Assembly: GCA_023091735.1 (NCBI GenBank)
Contig: JALKBU010000868.1
Coordinates: forward strand, 1-22,267
Reading direction: 5' to 3'
From: Trichomonas tenax
Taxonomy: Eukaryota > Parabasalia > Trichomonadida > Trichomonadidae
DNA: 22,267 nucleotides
The position numbers and the translations under genes were made by a program. Below, one piece after another: positions 1 to 7,649 of this stretch. Within the stretch, counting starts at the first letter, position 1, and the number at the start of each line of letters is the position of its first letter. A model generated the notes under the pieces. It saw nothing but the letters and a program-made list of their open reading frames with translations, ran no database searches and was not told the DNA's origin.

Positions 1-113
1 GTATATTCAACTGGAATAGCTGAAGGTTGTAAATCATCAAAGAAATCTTCCCAAGAAGTTTGAAGTTTAAAAAGAGACATTGGAATGAAATTGCATGCAG
101 TATCATATATCAT
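1..113 (-). CDS. 5' end of an unrecognised gene cut by the window edge
   Basis: An open frame on the minus strand runs off the left edge. Two in-frame ATGs are possible, at 113 and at 80; from 80 it begins MSLFKLQTSWEDFFDD and continues about 26 residues to the edge. Just upstream of 113 there is a TCATCT that could act as an initiator, and an in-frame stop lies shortly before the first ATG, so the start is in this interval. The composition (Trp, Asp/Glu-rich, no low complexity) is protein-like, but too little is visible to name a family. It could equally be a fragment of a broken gene. Confidence 0.45.
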   Translation of the reverse strand, partial: MIYDTACNFIPMSLFKLQTSWEDFFDDLQPSAIPVEY

Positions 114-701
114 TGATCATAGATGATAATAATAAAAACAACATTTCAAACAAATTTGATCAAATTCAAATTTTTTCCTTCAATTGAACAAAACAACACT
201 CAACGTCGCTGTACCAACTGAAAATAGACTCAAAATGAAATCATCGTCGTTCAATGAAAATGTTCCGTTGAGAAATTTGAGAAAAAATTGATTAAAAATG
301 TTATTTAGGGTCTCACACTGTAAAATAGGGTCTTAATATACAAAGCTAAAATTTCACATCGTGATGACGCAACAAAAAACTCCGGAATGAAAACTCTTCC
401 AGCAATTGCTATATTTCACAGTTAACAAAACTTTTTCGATCGTTAAGATACATTAATTTGAATCTTGTATTCAATGGTACCAGAATGTTTTTTACAAGAA
501 TTTTTGGATTTCCTAAAAGTTCAAAATTTCAATGTTTCTAATGATCAATAGTCGATGAATGTGGTATAAAATATAATTATTAATGGGATTCCTATTTTTC
601 AAGAAAAAACGTACTTCATTCAAATTCATTTTGCATAATTTTGATTGATTATTGATCAGTGTCTAATTTCAGATATGTTATCTGTCTTGACTTAACAACA
701 T
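114..701. other. AT-rich intergenic stretch, nothing recognised
   Basis: Only short open frames are seen here on both strands, with no protein-like segment longer than about 20 codons and no RNA gene or repeat that I can support. Confidence 0.5.
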
Positions 702-706
702 TCATT
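702..706 (+). promoter_or_regulatory. Candidate Inr (TCATT) for the 720 pseudogene
   Basis: TCATT matches the trichomonad initiator consensus TCA(+1)(Y)(W), with the putative +1 A at 704, 16 nt before the ATG at 720. The downstream gene is broken, so the element may be a relic. Confidence 0.4.
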
Positions 707-719
707 TTTTCCCATAAAA

Positions 720-1437
720 ATGCTGAACTCTTTGTTTCTTCATGAGTCTCCATTTCTCTGCTATAACTTCTTCCCAGATATTGGTATCTTTCAAAACAAA
801 ACAAAATCTGAAACAATGCTTGTTTATGGAATGGTTTTCGTTGAATTTGTTGATTTCCAAGATTTAACACGATTTGGGGCAATACATACAACATCTGCAT
901 CCAATATTCAGCGATATCTGATTCATTCATGCCGGTTTTATCGATGCCAAACAACAAGAGGTGGCGCTATTTTTGTTAAAAATAATGATCAGCACAAGGA
1001 CGATCCTGATAATATTTTAGAGGTTGTTCAAATCGGTGTTACTAGTGTTGATTGTAATTCAACAAACACAGGAAACCATTGTTATATTTTTGGATGAAGT
1101 GGTCCCAATAATCCAGAAAAAGATCTACGATATATCCTCGATTCATCAATTTCTCAGTCAAAAGAAAAACAAAAAAAGCATGTTATATACATGATGGAAA
1201 TATTTTAATATCAAATTCTAATTGTTCTCACAATAACGGGTCTGTGTTATATTTAACTCAAAATTAAAAACCAGCCACTATTAATTTCGGTACGTTTTCA
1301 AATATATTATAATACATCACCAGATGCAGAAATATTTTTCTTAATTTACAATAACCCTGAGTTTAATGGTTCTAAAATTATATTTAACAAAGCATCGTAT
1401 TTATTTGATCTTTCTAGTTTGCAGTATGAAATCCATT
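720..1437 (+). pseudogene. Decayed Pmp-like / right-handed beta-helix surface protein
   Basis: An open frame of 125 codons starts at the ATG at 720 behind an Inr-like TCATT. It contains CRFYRCQTTRGGAIFV, the GGA(I/V) signature typical of chlamydial-Pmp-like and related beta-helix surface proteins that are numerous in trichomonads. It stops at a TGA around 1095-1097, but protein-like sequence goes on: SGPNNPEKDLRYILDSS in the same frame, then HDGNILISNSNCSHNNGSV one frame over, then KPATINFGTFSNI, then SPDAEIFFLIYNNPEF in a further frame to a stop at about 1437. Trichomonads use the standard code, so these breaks indicate a pseudogene. The 937-1071 part is repeated at 1958-2092. Family assignment rests on the GGA motif and repeat style only. 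Confidence 0.6.
937..1071 (+). repeat. 135-bp direct repeat, copy 1
   Basis: Differs from 1958-2092 at only three positions by eye (about 98% identity). It covers the GGAIFV motif of the Pmp-like pseudogene. Homology stops abruptly at both ends. Confidence 0.9.
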
Positions 1438-1443
1438 AGATTA

Positions 1444-1881
1444 TTACATATTACCCAAATTACCACCTCCACAGTGTTTGGCGCAACATGAAAAAACAGT
1501 AATTTTTGAATTAGAAATATTAAAGCATGGATATGTAGAAGATGTTATTAATTCTTGAAAAGTACAATATCTAACTATTAAACCAATTCCATTCAACGAT
1601 ACAATACCTCCCTTATTAGGTGATGCCAAGATATCAAATATGGAATTCATAAATGAAAATTCGGCATGATTAAATGTGATTTTCTTGTTTTGAAGGAAAA
1701 TCGAATTTTGAAAGTATCTGAATTTTGATCTATCAATTCTTAAACTATTTGATGTTATTAAGAATGAAGAAAATGGTTTTACAATTCGAATTTTTGTAAG
1801 TTCACTTTTTGCATTTGAAGCAATGAATAGAGATTCCGAATAAAGATTCTTAAGAAATAAATTTTGAACGCTCATATTCAT
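1444..1881 (-). pseudogene. Inverted fragment of a Pmp-like / beta-helix protein
   Basis: A 145-codon open frame starting at ATG 1881. It is rich in short beta-strand-like repeats, for example KFRYFQNSIFLQNKKI and GGIVSLNGIGLIVRYCTFQEL, the same style (GG-I-x-L-N, C-T-F) as the plus-strand fragments on either side. No signal peptide or membrane segment is visible, and it ends after CCAKHCGGGNLGNM, far short of a normal family member (usually many hundreds of residues). It lies tail-to-tail with the 720-1437 pseudogene, only about 6 bp away, and is followed by a plus-strand copy of the GGAI segment. I read it as an internal piece displaced by rearrangement; a short expressed protein is possible but less likely. 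Confidence 0.5.
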
Positions 1882-1957
1882 TTATAATGGGATTTGAATT
1901 CATTAAATCTGTGTAAGAATCAATAATAATATTGAAAAGTGATAAAAAGGTTATTGG

Positions 1958-2092
1958 TTTATCGATGCCAAACAACAAGAGGTGGCGCTATTTTTGTTAA
2001 AAATAATGATCAGTACAAGGACAATCCTGATAATATTTTAGAGGTTGTTCAAATCGGTGTTACTAGTGTTGATTGTAATTCAACAAGCACAG
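1958..2092 (+). repeat. 135-bp direct repeat, copy 2
   Basis: Second copy of 937-1071, offset by exactly 1021 bp without indels; three substitutions. Confidence 0.9.
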
Positions 2093-2133
2093 TACCGTCT
2101 CAAAAATTTCTTATTCCTACCTTTCTATCCTAA
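1958..2133 (+). pseudogene. Isolated GGAI fragment of the Pmp-like family
   Basis: The open frame here encodes the same CQTTRGGAIFVKNND segment as the 720 pseudogene, then leaves the shared sequence after residue DCNSTST and soon stops at 2133. There is no ATG ahead of it in frame. It is a duplicated shred of a surface-protein gene, not a gene in its own right. Confidence 0.6.
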
Positions 2134-2137
2134 GCCA

Positions 2138-3187
2138 TTATAATTTCATTTCAATATTGATATCTGACAAAGCTCCATGAACGAGAATTTCAGGATACTG
2201 CAGTTCTAATACTGATATCTGTTCGAGAAGAGTGAGTATCAAGAATCTGTGGAAGTTCTTCATCAGAGATGTTTCAACTCGATTGAAGAGCTCAAGGAAT
2301 GCTATACTAATTTAATTTGGGTGCAAAAATTCTTATTAAAAATATAGTGATATTGGATATTATTGTTAAAGTCAATAGGATTGTAATAATAGTTTCTATC
2401 AAAATTTGTTGAGTCACAATAGCAGCGATTGAATTATTGAATCGAATTGTAATTTTGCCTTCTTTGATTGCTTTTATTGCCATATATTCGCTTGTTGACA
2501 GAATTGTACCTAAAAATATGTTTTCAAAACCTCCGTTACCAAGAACAGATTTGTGTTTTATGTTTTCTGGTTCAATATTTATCGAGTTGTTATGTATTTG
2601 ATGCCGTTGCTTATGCTTTGAGGATTTTTAAGCGATATCGAGTGTCTGTGCTTCTTTGGGATGTTCATACGCAGAGAATACAATCTTTCTTGGATCAATT
2701 GTTGAAGATCGACGGCATTTGTAGCGCTGAGTGTTTATGCTTTGAAGTCGATGAGTTTATCTTTGAAGAAATTGAAATCTGAAAGTTTATTTGCTAAATT
2801 CTGATTTTCGTCAATTTGAATGATTTTGCTTGCATCTAAGTCCAATTGGCCGCAAATTTCGATTAAGTTCTTACGTGTCATGTCGATACTTTCTGTAATT
2901 TGTGAAATGTTCAAGATTACGAGCTTTTCTGTCCAATTTCCTCCAAAGTTCGTCAATAAGTCTAAAAGTGAGTTCAATAGTTACAAATATCGTTCTAACG
3001 CGCGCTGGTGAACTCTCGTGCATTTCTCTTTCCTCAGTGGTTGAGTTGCCAACAAAAATGCTGTAATTTGAAGTAATAAGCACGCAATGGAGGCTCTAAA
3101 CATCAATATCTTCTGAGCATTGGCGAATACCGTTGATGTAACTTTGTTACATTGCACGAATAAACTTTCTTGCTCACTTTCCTCCAT
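2138..3187 (-). pseudogene. Decayed TKL-type protein kinase (N-terminal region and start of kinase domain)
   Basis: From ATG 3187 (MEESEQESLFVQC) one frame can be followed to about 2600 with two in-frame TAA stops (2981-2983, 2735-2737). It is helical and Leu-rich, as in the N-terminal regions of trichomonad TKL kinases, and includes LIQERLYSLRMNIPKK. After one frameshift, a second frame gives NIEPENIKHKSVLGNGGFEN and then EYMAIKAIKEGK: a Gly-rich loop followed at the right distance by the VAIK-type beta-3 lysine. The third loop glycine is replaced by Glu. The catalytic loop and DFG are not recognisable; the frame ends at 2307 in hydrophobic sequence, and an adjacent open segment (2138-2313, another frame) is unassigned. 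A kinase relic is well supported; the TKL subfamily is inferred. Confidence 0.6.
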
Positions 3188-4352
3188 TCTGACAATTTTA
3201 TAATTTGTAAATCTTTACATTTCAATAGATGAATAAATCCTATTTTTGAATAGCCATTGGTCTGCTGACTGTATTTATTTGATAAAAATGACCTAATTCG
3301 AACTAATTTGTTAGTTTTCAATATATTTTTCTTTAAAAATATGGAATTCATATTCAACATCTATTGGGCATTATGAAAAACCAAATTTGAAAGTTTTACA
3401 TTTTTCGTTTACGATCATTTTCGATTCAAATTCATGATTATTCAAAAATTTAATTTTGTAATATTGATCTTAGAGTAAAAATTATTATCTAACATTTTTG
3501 ACAAAGATGATACAAAATTGAAAACATTTTATCTTCCTATATTTTTATTAGCCTACATATGGACATTTCATTTTTCACAAAATTTAATTAATAACAAAAA
3601 TTATTTGTTTAGTTATTAGAATTTACATAGAAATTACCGAATAAAAAATAAATTTGGATGACCATCTTTTCAAATATCGTTTTTTATAGTGATCTTCTAT
3701 ATTTAGAATTGACATATGTTGTAGATGCTAAATATTCAATAAAATATCGATTTATCGGCAACTTTCAATTTTGCTTATGGAATGGAACTACATAGAAGAG
3801 CTTATCTCTTGTTTTAAATATGAACGTTTTTTATCAGGAATCAAATTCATTTCGATATCGAAATCTTGTTTCATGAGGTGTCGATTATAGATTAAGTTCC
3901 ATACATCAAATGTAGCATAATTTCAAAGTATGGATATCAGATTATTGCTTTTTATTGAGTTTTAGAGCAATTTGTTGTGATTTATTCTGGAATTTGTTTG
4001 TAATCATCTAACTACTTTATTTAACATGAATTTTAATTTTTAATATCAATTATATGGATATTGGCCACCAATTGTTTTAATTATTTTTCCTCATTTTGCA
4101 AAATAATAATCAAAGCATTATTAAACTCCAAACTATTCTAATTGTATTCAGTAGAATTGAATTTATACATTCATTCGTAATGTAAGTTTATATTTTTTTG
4201 GCAAAATTACAATTCTCAACATATTGCAAAGAACTTTTGCAAATAGATATGATAATTGGAGCTTAGTTTAATTGTAAGTATCTTCGGTGCTAAAAATTAG
4301 TTTGTATATCAAAAATGAGATAAAAAATTCAATTTAAAAAATTACAAAAGAA
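3188..4352. other. Long AT-rich intergenic region with one short protein-like fragment
   Basis: Mostly very AT-rich sequence with stops in all frames. The only stretch that looks protein-derived is a 44-codon open segment on the minus strand (3788-3922) containing FDVWNLIYNRHLMKQDFDIE, which has no upstream start and no family I recognise. It may be the remnant of another dead gene. Confidence 0.4.
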
Positions 4353-5627
4353 TCAGAAGAAAACTGAAGTGGAGAGCCACTTGTCGAATGCTTGTTTTGC
4401 AGTATCGAGCTGAGAAGAATCAGTAATGAAAATTCTCATCGCTGTTTCAGCGAAATAAGCGGGAACGATCGCAGAAATATCCTCCGGCTTAAGGTGGATG
4501 ATTTGGTCGGATCCAGGTGAGAAGAAAGGCACTGAAAGAAGTGGATGCTTGTTCTTGTTGATACCGTAACGGAATTTGAGTGGAATTACTCTGAAGATCG
4601 ATGAATTCATGTTCATTGTTGCAGCAATGTCCTCACCAATCCTCGATGGTGGTAATTGTGAATAAGTTTCGCCTTCAACATTTCCTGGCTTAACACGAAG
4701 TTCACCAACGCACTTATAGAGGCGTCTGAACCTGATGTCCATCGCAATTTTCTGTGCTTCAGGACCGAAATTTCCAAGTTCTGCTAAAAAGATGATTCTG
4801 TCATCATATTTGCAGAATTCCTTCGGTTCGTGGATAAGCTCGCCGAAATCGAGCTTTTCGTTGACGTATTCAAACATATCTTCGATCATTGCTCCAATTG
4901 AAAGAGCGACGCGATGTTTGTAGACTCTGTTATGCATATCGTTTCTGTTGAAGAATAATCTTTCGATTGTTGGGATCTCAGACAATCTCCATGAAAGTTC
5001 GCCTTGTGTGATTCTGCAATTAACGATTAAGCGGTCGTATTCGAATTTTCCGATGTGAAGTGTCCTGTTCATGTCTCTTGCGAGGTAATCGAACTTGTCA
5101 ATGTCGATGTCGTTCTTTTTGTTTGCGACAATTGTGAATAACCATGAAGGATAGTCTTTATATTTGTCTCCTTGAATTGCAGCGCATGCGGCTTCGATAA
5201 CATCGTTGTCAATGCCGACATTGTACGTTTTAACAATATATTTAAGAATGGTTCCTGACATTTCTTCATGGTTCCAACTCGAATCGATGGTTTTCACGAT
5301 TTCGTCGAACAGATGGGAGTACGGACCATGGCCCAAATCGTGACAGAGAGCAGCGATTATAACAATTTGTTTGTATTCTTCCTTAATTTGAAGCTCTGGC
5401 TGCTGTTGCTCGAAGTGTTCCATGAGAGTGGCCGCCAAATGTGCGCATCCGAGGCAGTGCTCGTACCTGGAGTGATTCGCACTTGGAAAAACGTATTGAA
5501 CTGGTCCAAGCTGCGTAACATAGCGCAATCTTTGGTATTCGGGCGTGTCAATGATCGGCCAGCAGTACGATGGGATATTTAATGGTCCGTATATTTGATC
5601 CTGTGGCGAATGCGTTCTTGCTTTCAT
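4353..5627 (-). CDS. SAMHD1-like HD-domain phosphohydrolase (probable dNTP triphosphohydrolase)
   Basis: A 424-residue protein starting at ATG 5627. It shows the full HD-superfamily signature in SAMHD1 order: RYEHCLG (His57), CHDLGHGPYSH (His96, Asp97, His100, His105), WNHEE (His120) and DIDKFDYLARD (Asp177, Lys178, Tyr181, Asp185). These correspond to human SAMHD1 His167, His206/Asp207, His233, Asp311/Lys312, Tyr315 and Asp319. SAMHD1 enzymes cleave dNTPs to deoxynucleosides and triphosphate. The N-terminal SAM domain of the human enzyme is absent, so the protein begins almost directly with the catalytic core (IYGPLNIPSYCWPII), followed by an alpha-helical C-terminal region. All catalytic residues are kept, so activity is likely; the exact substrate is inferred. 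Stand-alone single gene; codon use is ordinary for the window. Confidence 0.88.
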   Translation of the reverse strand: MKARTHSPQDQIYGPLNIPSYCWPIIDTPEYQRLRYVTQLGPVQYVFPSANHSRYEHCLGCAHLAATLMEHFEQQQPELQIKEEYKQIVIIAALCHDLGHGPYSHLFDEIVKTIDSSWNHEEMSGTILKYIVKTYNVGIDNDVIEAACAAIQGDKYKDYPSWLFTIVANKKNDIDIDKFDYLARDMNRTLHIGKFEYDRLIVNCRITQGELSWRLSEIPTIERLFFNRNDMHNRVYKHRVALSIGAMIEDMFEYVNEKLDFGELIHEPKEFCKYDDRIIFLAELGNFGPEAQKIAMDIRFRRLYKCVGELRVKPGNVEGETYSQLPPSRIGEDIAATMNMNSSIFRVIPLKFRYGINKNKHPLLSVPFFSPGSDQIIHLKPEDISAIVPAYFAETAMRIFITDSSQLDTAKQAFDKWLSTSVFF

Positions 5628-5657
5628 TTTTTATGTTAACCCTTTAAATTTATGGTT

Positions 5658-5662
5658 AATGA
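5658..5662 (-). promoter_or_regulatory. Candidate Inr (TCATT) for the HD-domain gene
   Basis: TCATTAA on the minus strand puts +1 at 5660, 33 nt before the ATG. A second TCATT (about 5669-5673) lies 11 nt further upstream, so the precise start is uncertain. Confidence 0.4.
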
Positions 5663-6046
5663 GGGGGGAATGACATTGAAAATTTTCTTCCTAAAAATTG
5701 AAAAAATTCTCCACCACATGAATATCTATCAATTTTGATATAACAAAGCAATATTATATAAACTATAGATAAGAGTTGTGATGATTTTGAGTTGATATCA
5801 GTTCTTGATTTTTAAATTCTCCCAAACTCAAAAGAATTTTCTTTCACATTTGATGCGGGCAAAGCGCTTTTTTTCAGCACGCAAATGCAAAAGTGACGGA
5901 GACCCTTAACCAAGCTATGCGTGTGCTCGATAAGCCTTCAAAATAGAGTACGCAACTCAAAAAGTGTCAAATACCCACATCAATATAATTTTAAATGGAA
6001 TATAATTGATGTAAATGTATATTATAGCATAGCCTTGAAAATAAAA
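5663..6046. other. Intergenic region
   Basis: Upstream region of the HD gene. No protein-like frame or RNA gene recognised apart from the small plus-strand ORF that begins at 6047. Confidence 0.4.
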
Positions 6047-6271
6047 ATGTCCAGGGGTCCTCAATACAGCAAAAATAGCATAGAGCATTTTGTGAAGCAC
6101 CACTTCAACCAATATCAATCTAATAAGTGTGAAAATTTGAAAAGAAAAATTTTTGAGCTGAAATATAATGTTGTAAATTTTGATGATAACATAGAGGATT
6201 TTATTGTCAATGGAAAAATAAATAGATATATTATACTGGGATCTGATCAGTTGGGAGACTTGTTGCTGTGA
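6047..6271 (+). CDS. Hypothetical 74-residue protein overlapping the 3' end of the GOST gene
   Basis: ATG at 6047 (MSRGPQYSKNSIEHFVKHH) opens a 74-residue, Lys/Asn-rich, charged, non-repetitive protein with no membrane segment. Its last 41 bp overlap the final codons of the convergent gene at 6231-7619, and those last residues (about 13) would be purely antisense. The first 60 residues look protein-like, and the frame is open further upstream to about 5921 but without ATG. No Inr is evident close to the ATG. I do not recognise a family; it may be a chance ORF or a fragment. Confidence 0.3.
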   Translation: MSRGPQYSKNSIEHFVKHHFNQYQSNKCENLKRKIFELKYNVVNFDDNIEDFIVNGKINRYIILGSDQLGDLLL

Positions 6272-7619
6272 GGCTTTGTTCGCCATCAGGTGATTCGAGA
6301 GTAATTTGTTGCTGTATTGGCTCTCTGATGATATTTGGACGGCCTGGAAGTTGCATTCCTGGTCTCCACTCGATGCCATTGTGAAGATCAGCTTCGTTTT
6401 GACTGACAGCTTCAATCTCAGAAAGCTGGAAATCATCAACTTTCTCCATGTTCTCTTCGATGACACTGTATCCATTGTTGTCCTTGTCTCTGATCCTGAA
6501 GATGAATGCAAGGCAGAACAATATGATGGTATCAAACAGCTGGTCAGTGAAGTCAGAGAGCCATCCAACAGGAACGAATTCAACAACGCAGAACTTGATC
6601 AAGAAGTTAACGCAATAAGCAATTAAAATGAACTCAAATGAAACATACATAGCCAATTTCTTTTGAACAGGAGTTGTCGTTGGATCGATTCCCGCGTTCT
6701 TGATCGCAAGCATGTGAGCGAAGATCAATGTTGAAGCGTTGTGAGTGTATTGAACAAGTTTTGTTGCATAAACAATCAATGAAGCGGTGAAAATAACGCC
6801 TGTTGCGATTGAAGCAGCACTAGTGAAGTCACAGTACTCATTGACCATCTTAGCGCCAATGAAAAGCACAGATAAAACAATACATATAATTAACTCTTTG
6901 ATCTTGATATTATCAATGAGAATACACCATCCTGAGGCAGCAAGAATGATAGCGAACGAGAAAACAATGTCCTTTAAAATATATGTGATAAAACAGAAAA
7001 TAAATGGAATCGGATCAGTATCAGATTTGTTTGAGCGAACGATATAAACGTAGTACGCGAAGTTGTTCAAGAATGTTAAAATGAAAACAGTTGTGAAAAC
7101 ATAGTGAATATAAATTTGAACGCTGAAATTCCTAAACCAATTGAAAAGCCAGAGTCCTGTGAGCACTCCTACGGCAATAAGGAATGAAGGCGCTGTGATG
7201 AGAAGGTTCTCAAAGCGATAATCCAAAAGTCCGTCTGGATTTGTGAAAACTGCGCTGTATTTGATATTGTTTGACTCTTTATCGAACGCAAAAATGTAAA
7301 ACTTGTAGGTATCTTTGATGGAAATTGTTCCATTTATCGATAATTCTTTTTCTGTTGTAAAATTAAATCGCATTACTTGGTAAATAGCTGAGAGGTTGTA
7401 ATTTTCGATGTACGCAGAAGCGTTTGTTGTGATATTCTGCTTTACGATGGACTTCCACTCTTCTGTGTTCGCTAATCCGACAATTAGCCAATTTGCGTCA
7501 CTGCTGACGGAAACATCGTACGTAGCCTTCTCCTTGAAGCCGAATGATACCAAGCCGGTCATCCATTGGCTCGTGCGGACTTCACTCTTCTTTCTAAGCA
7601 ATAAAATTGTTGCAAACAT
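6231..7619 (-). CDS. GOST-family seven-transmembrane protein (GPR107/PTM1/TMEM87-like)
   Basis: A 462-residue membrane protein. Residues 1-137 form a beta-rich domain with five N-glycosylation sequons (N62, N66, N75, N86, N96), consistent with a luminal/extracellular GOLD-like domain. Seven hydrophobic helices follow at roughly 138-159, 168-192, 205-228, 240-257, 268-288, 322-344 and 355-375, then an acidic 85-residue cytoplasmic tail. The segment AASGWCILIDNIKIKE at the end of helix 3 fits the G-W/Y-G-x-x turn of the Lung-7-TM (GOST) family, whose members act in Golgi and endosome trafficking. The N terminus (MFATILLLRKK) is a very short hydrophobic stretch for a signal peptide, but an in-frame stop lies five codons upstream (7632-7634), so no longer form exists. 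The family is assigned by topology and motif; the exact subgroup is open. Confidence 0.75.
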   Translation of the reverse strand: MFATILLLRKKSEVRTSQWMTGLVSFGFKEKATYDVSVSSDANWLIVGLANTEEWKSIVKQNITTNASAYIENYNLSAIYQVMRFNFTTEKELSINGTISIKDTYKFYIFAFDKESNNIKYSAVFTNPDGLLDYRFENLLITAPSFLIAVGVLTGLWLFNWFRNFSVQIYIHYVFTTVFILTFLNNFAYYVYIVRSNKSDTDPIPFIFCFITYILKDIVFSFAIILAASGWCILIDNIKIKELIICIVLSVLFIGAKMVNEYCDFTSAASIATGVIFTASLIVYATKLVQYTHNASTLIFAHMLAIKNAGIDPTTTPVQKKLAMYVSFEFILIAYCVNFLIKFCVVEFVPVGWLSDFTDQLFDTIILFCLAFIFRIRDKDNNGYSVIEENMEKVDDFQLSEIEAVSQNEADLHNGIEWRPGMQLPGRPNIIREPIQQQITLESPDGEQSLTATSLPTDQIPV

Positions 7620-7642
7620 TTTTTTTATTATCTATCATTAAA

Positions 7643-7647
7643 AGTGA
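7643..7647 (-). promoter_or_regulatory. Candidate Inr (TCACT) for the GOST gene
   Basis: TCACT gives +1 at 7645 and a leader of 26 nt. An out-of-frame ATG at 7638-7636 inside that leader would start a 14-codon upstream ORF overlapping the real start. Confidence 0.4.
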
Positions 7648-7649
7648 CA

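Noticed and set aside
5639..5650. CCCTTTAAA resembling the T. vaginalis M5 (CCTTT) start element
   Set aside because: It lies on the plus strand, opposite to the HD gene, and no plus-strand gene follows closely.
5957..6586. 209-codon minus-strand ORF overlapping the 3' end of the GOST gene
   Set aside because: Different frame of the same strand as a clear membrane-protein gene; the sequence is Ser/Thr-rich shadow followed by AT-rich spacer translation.
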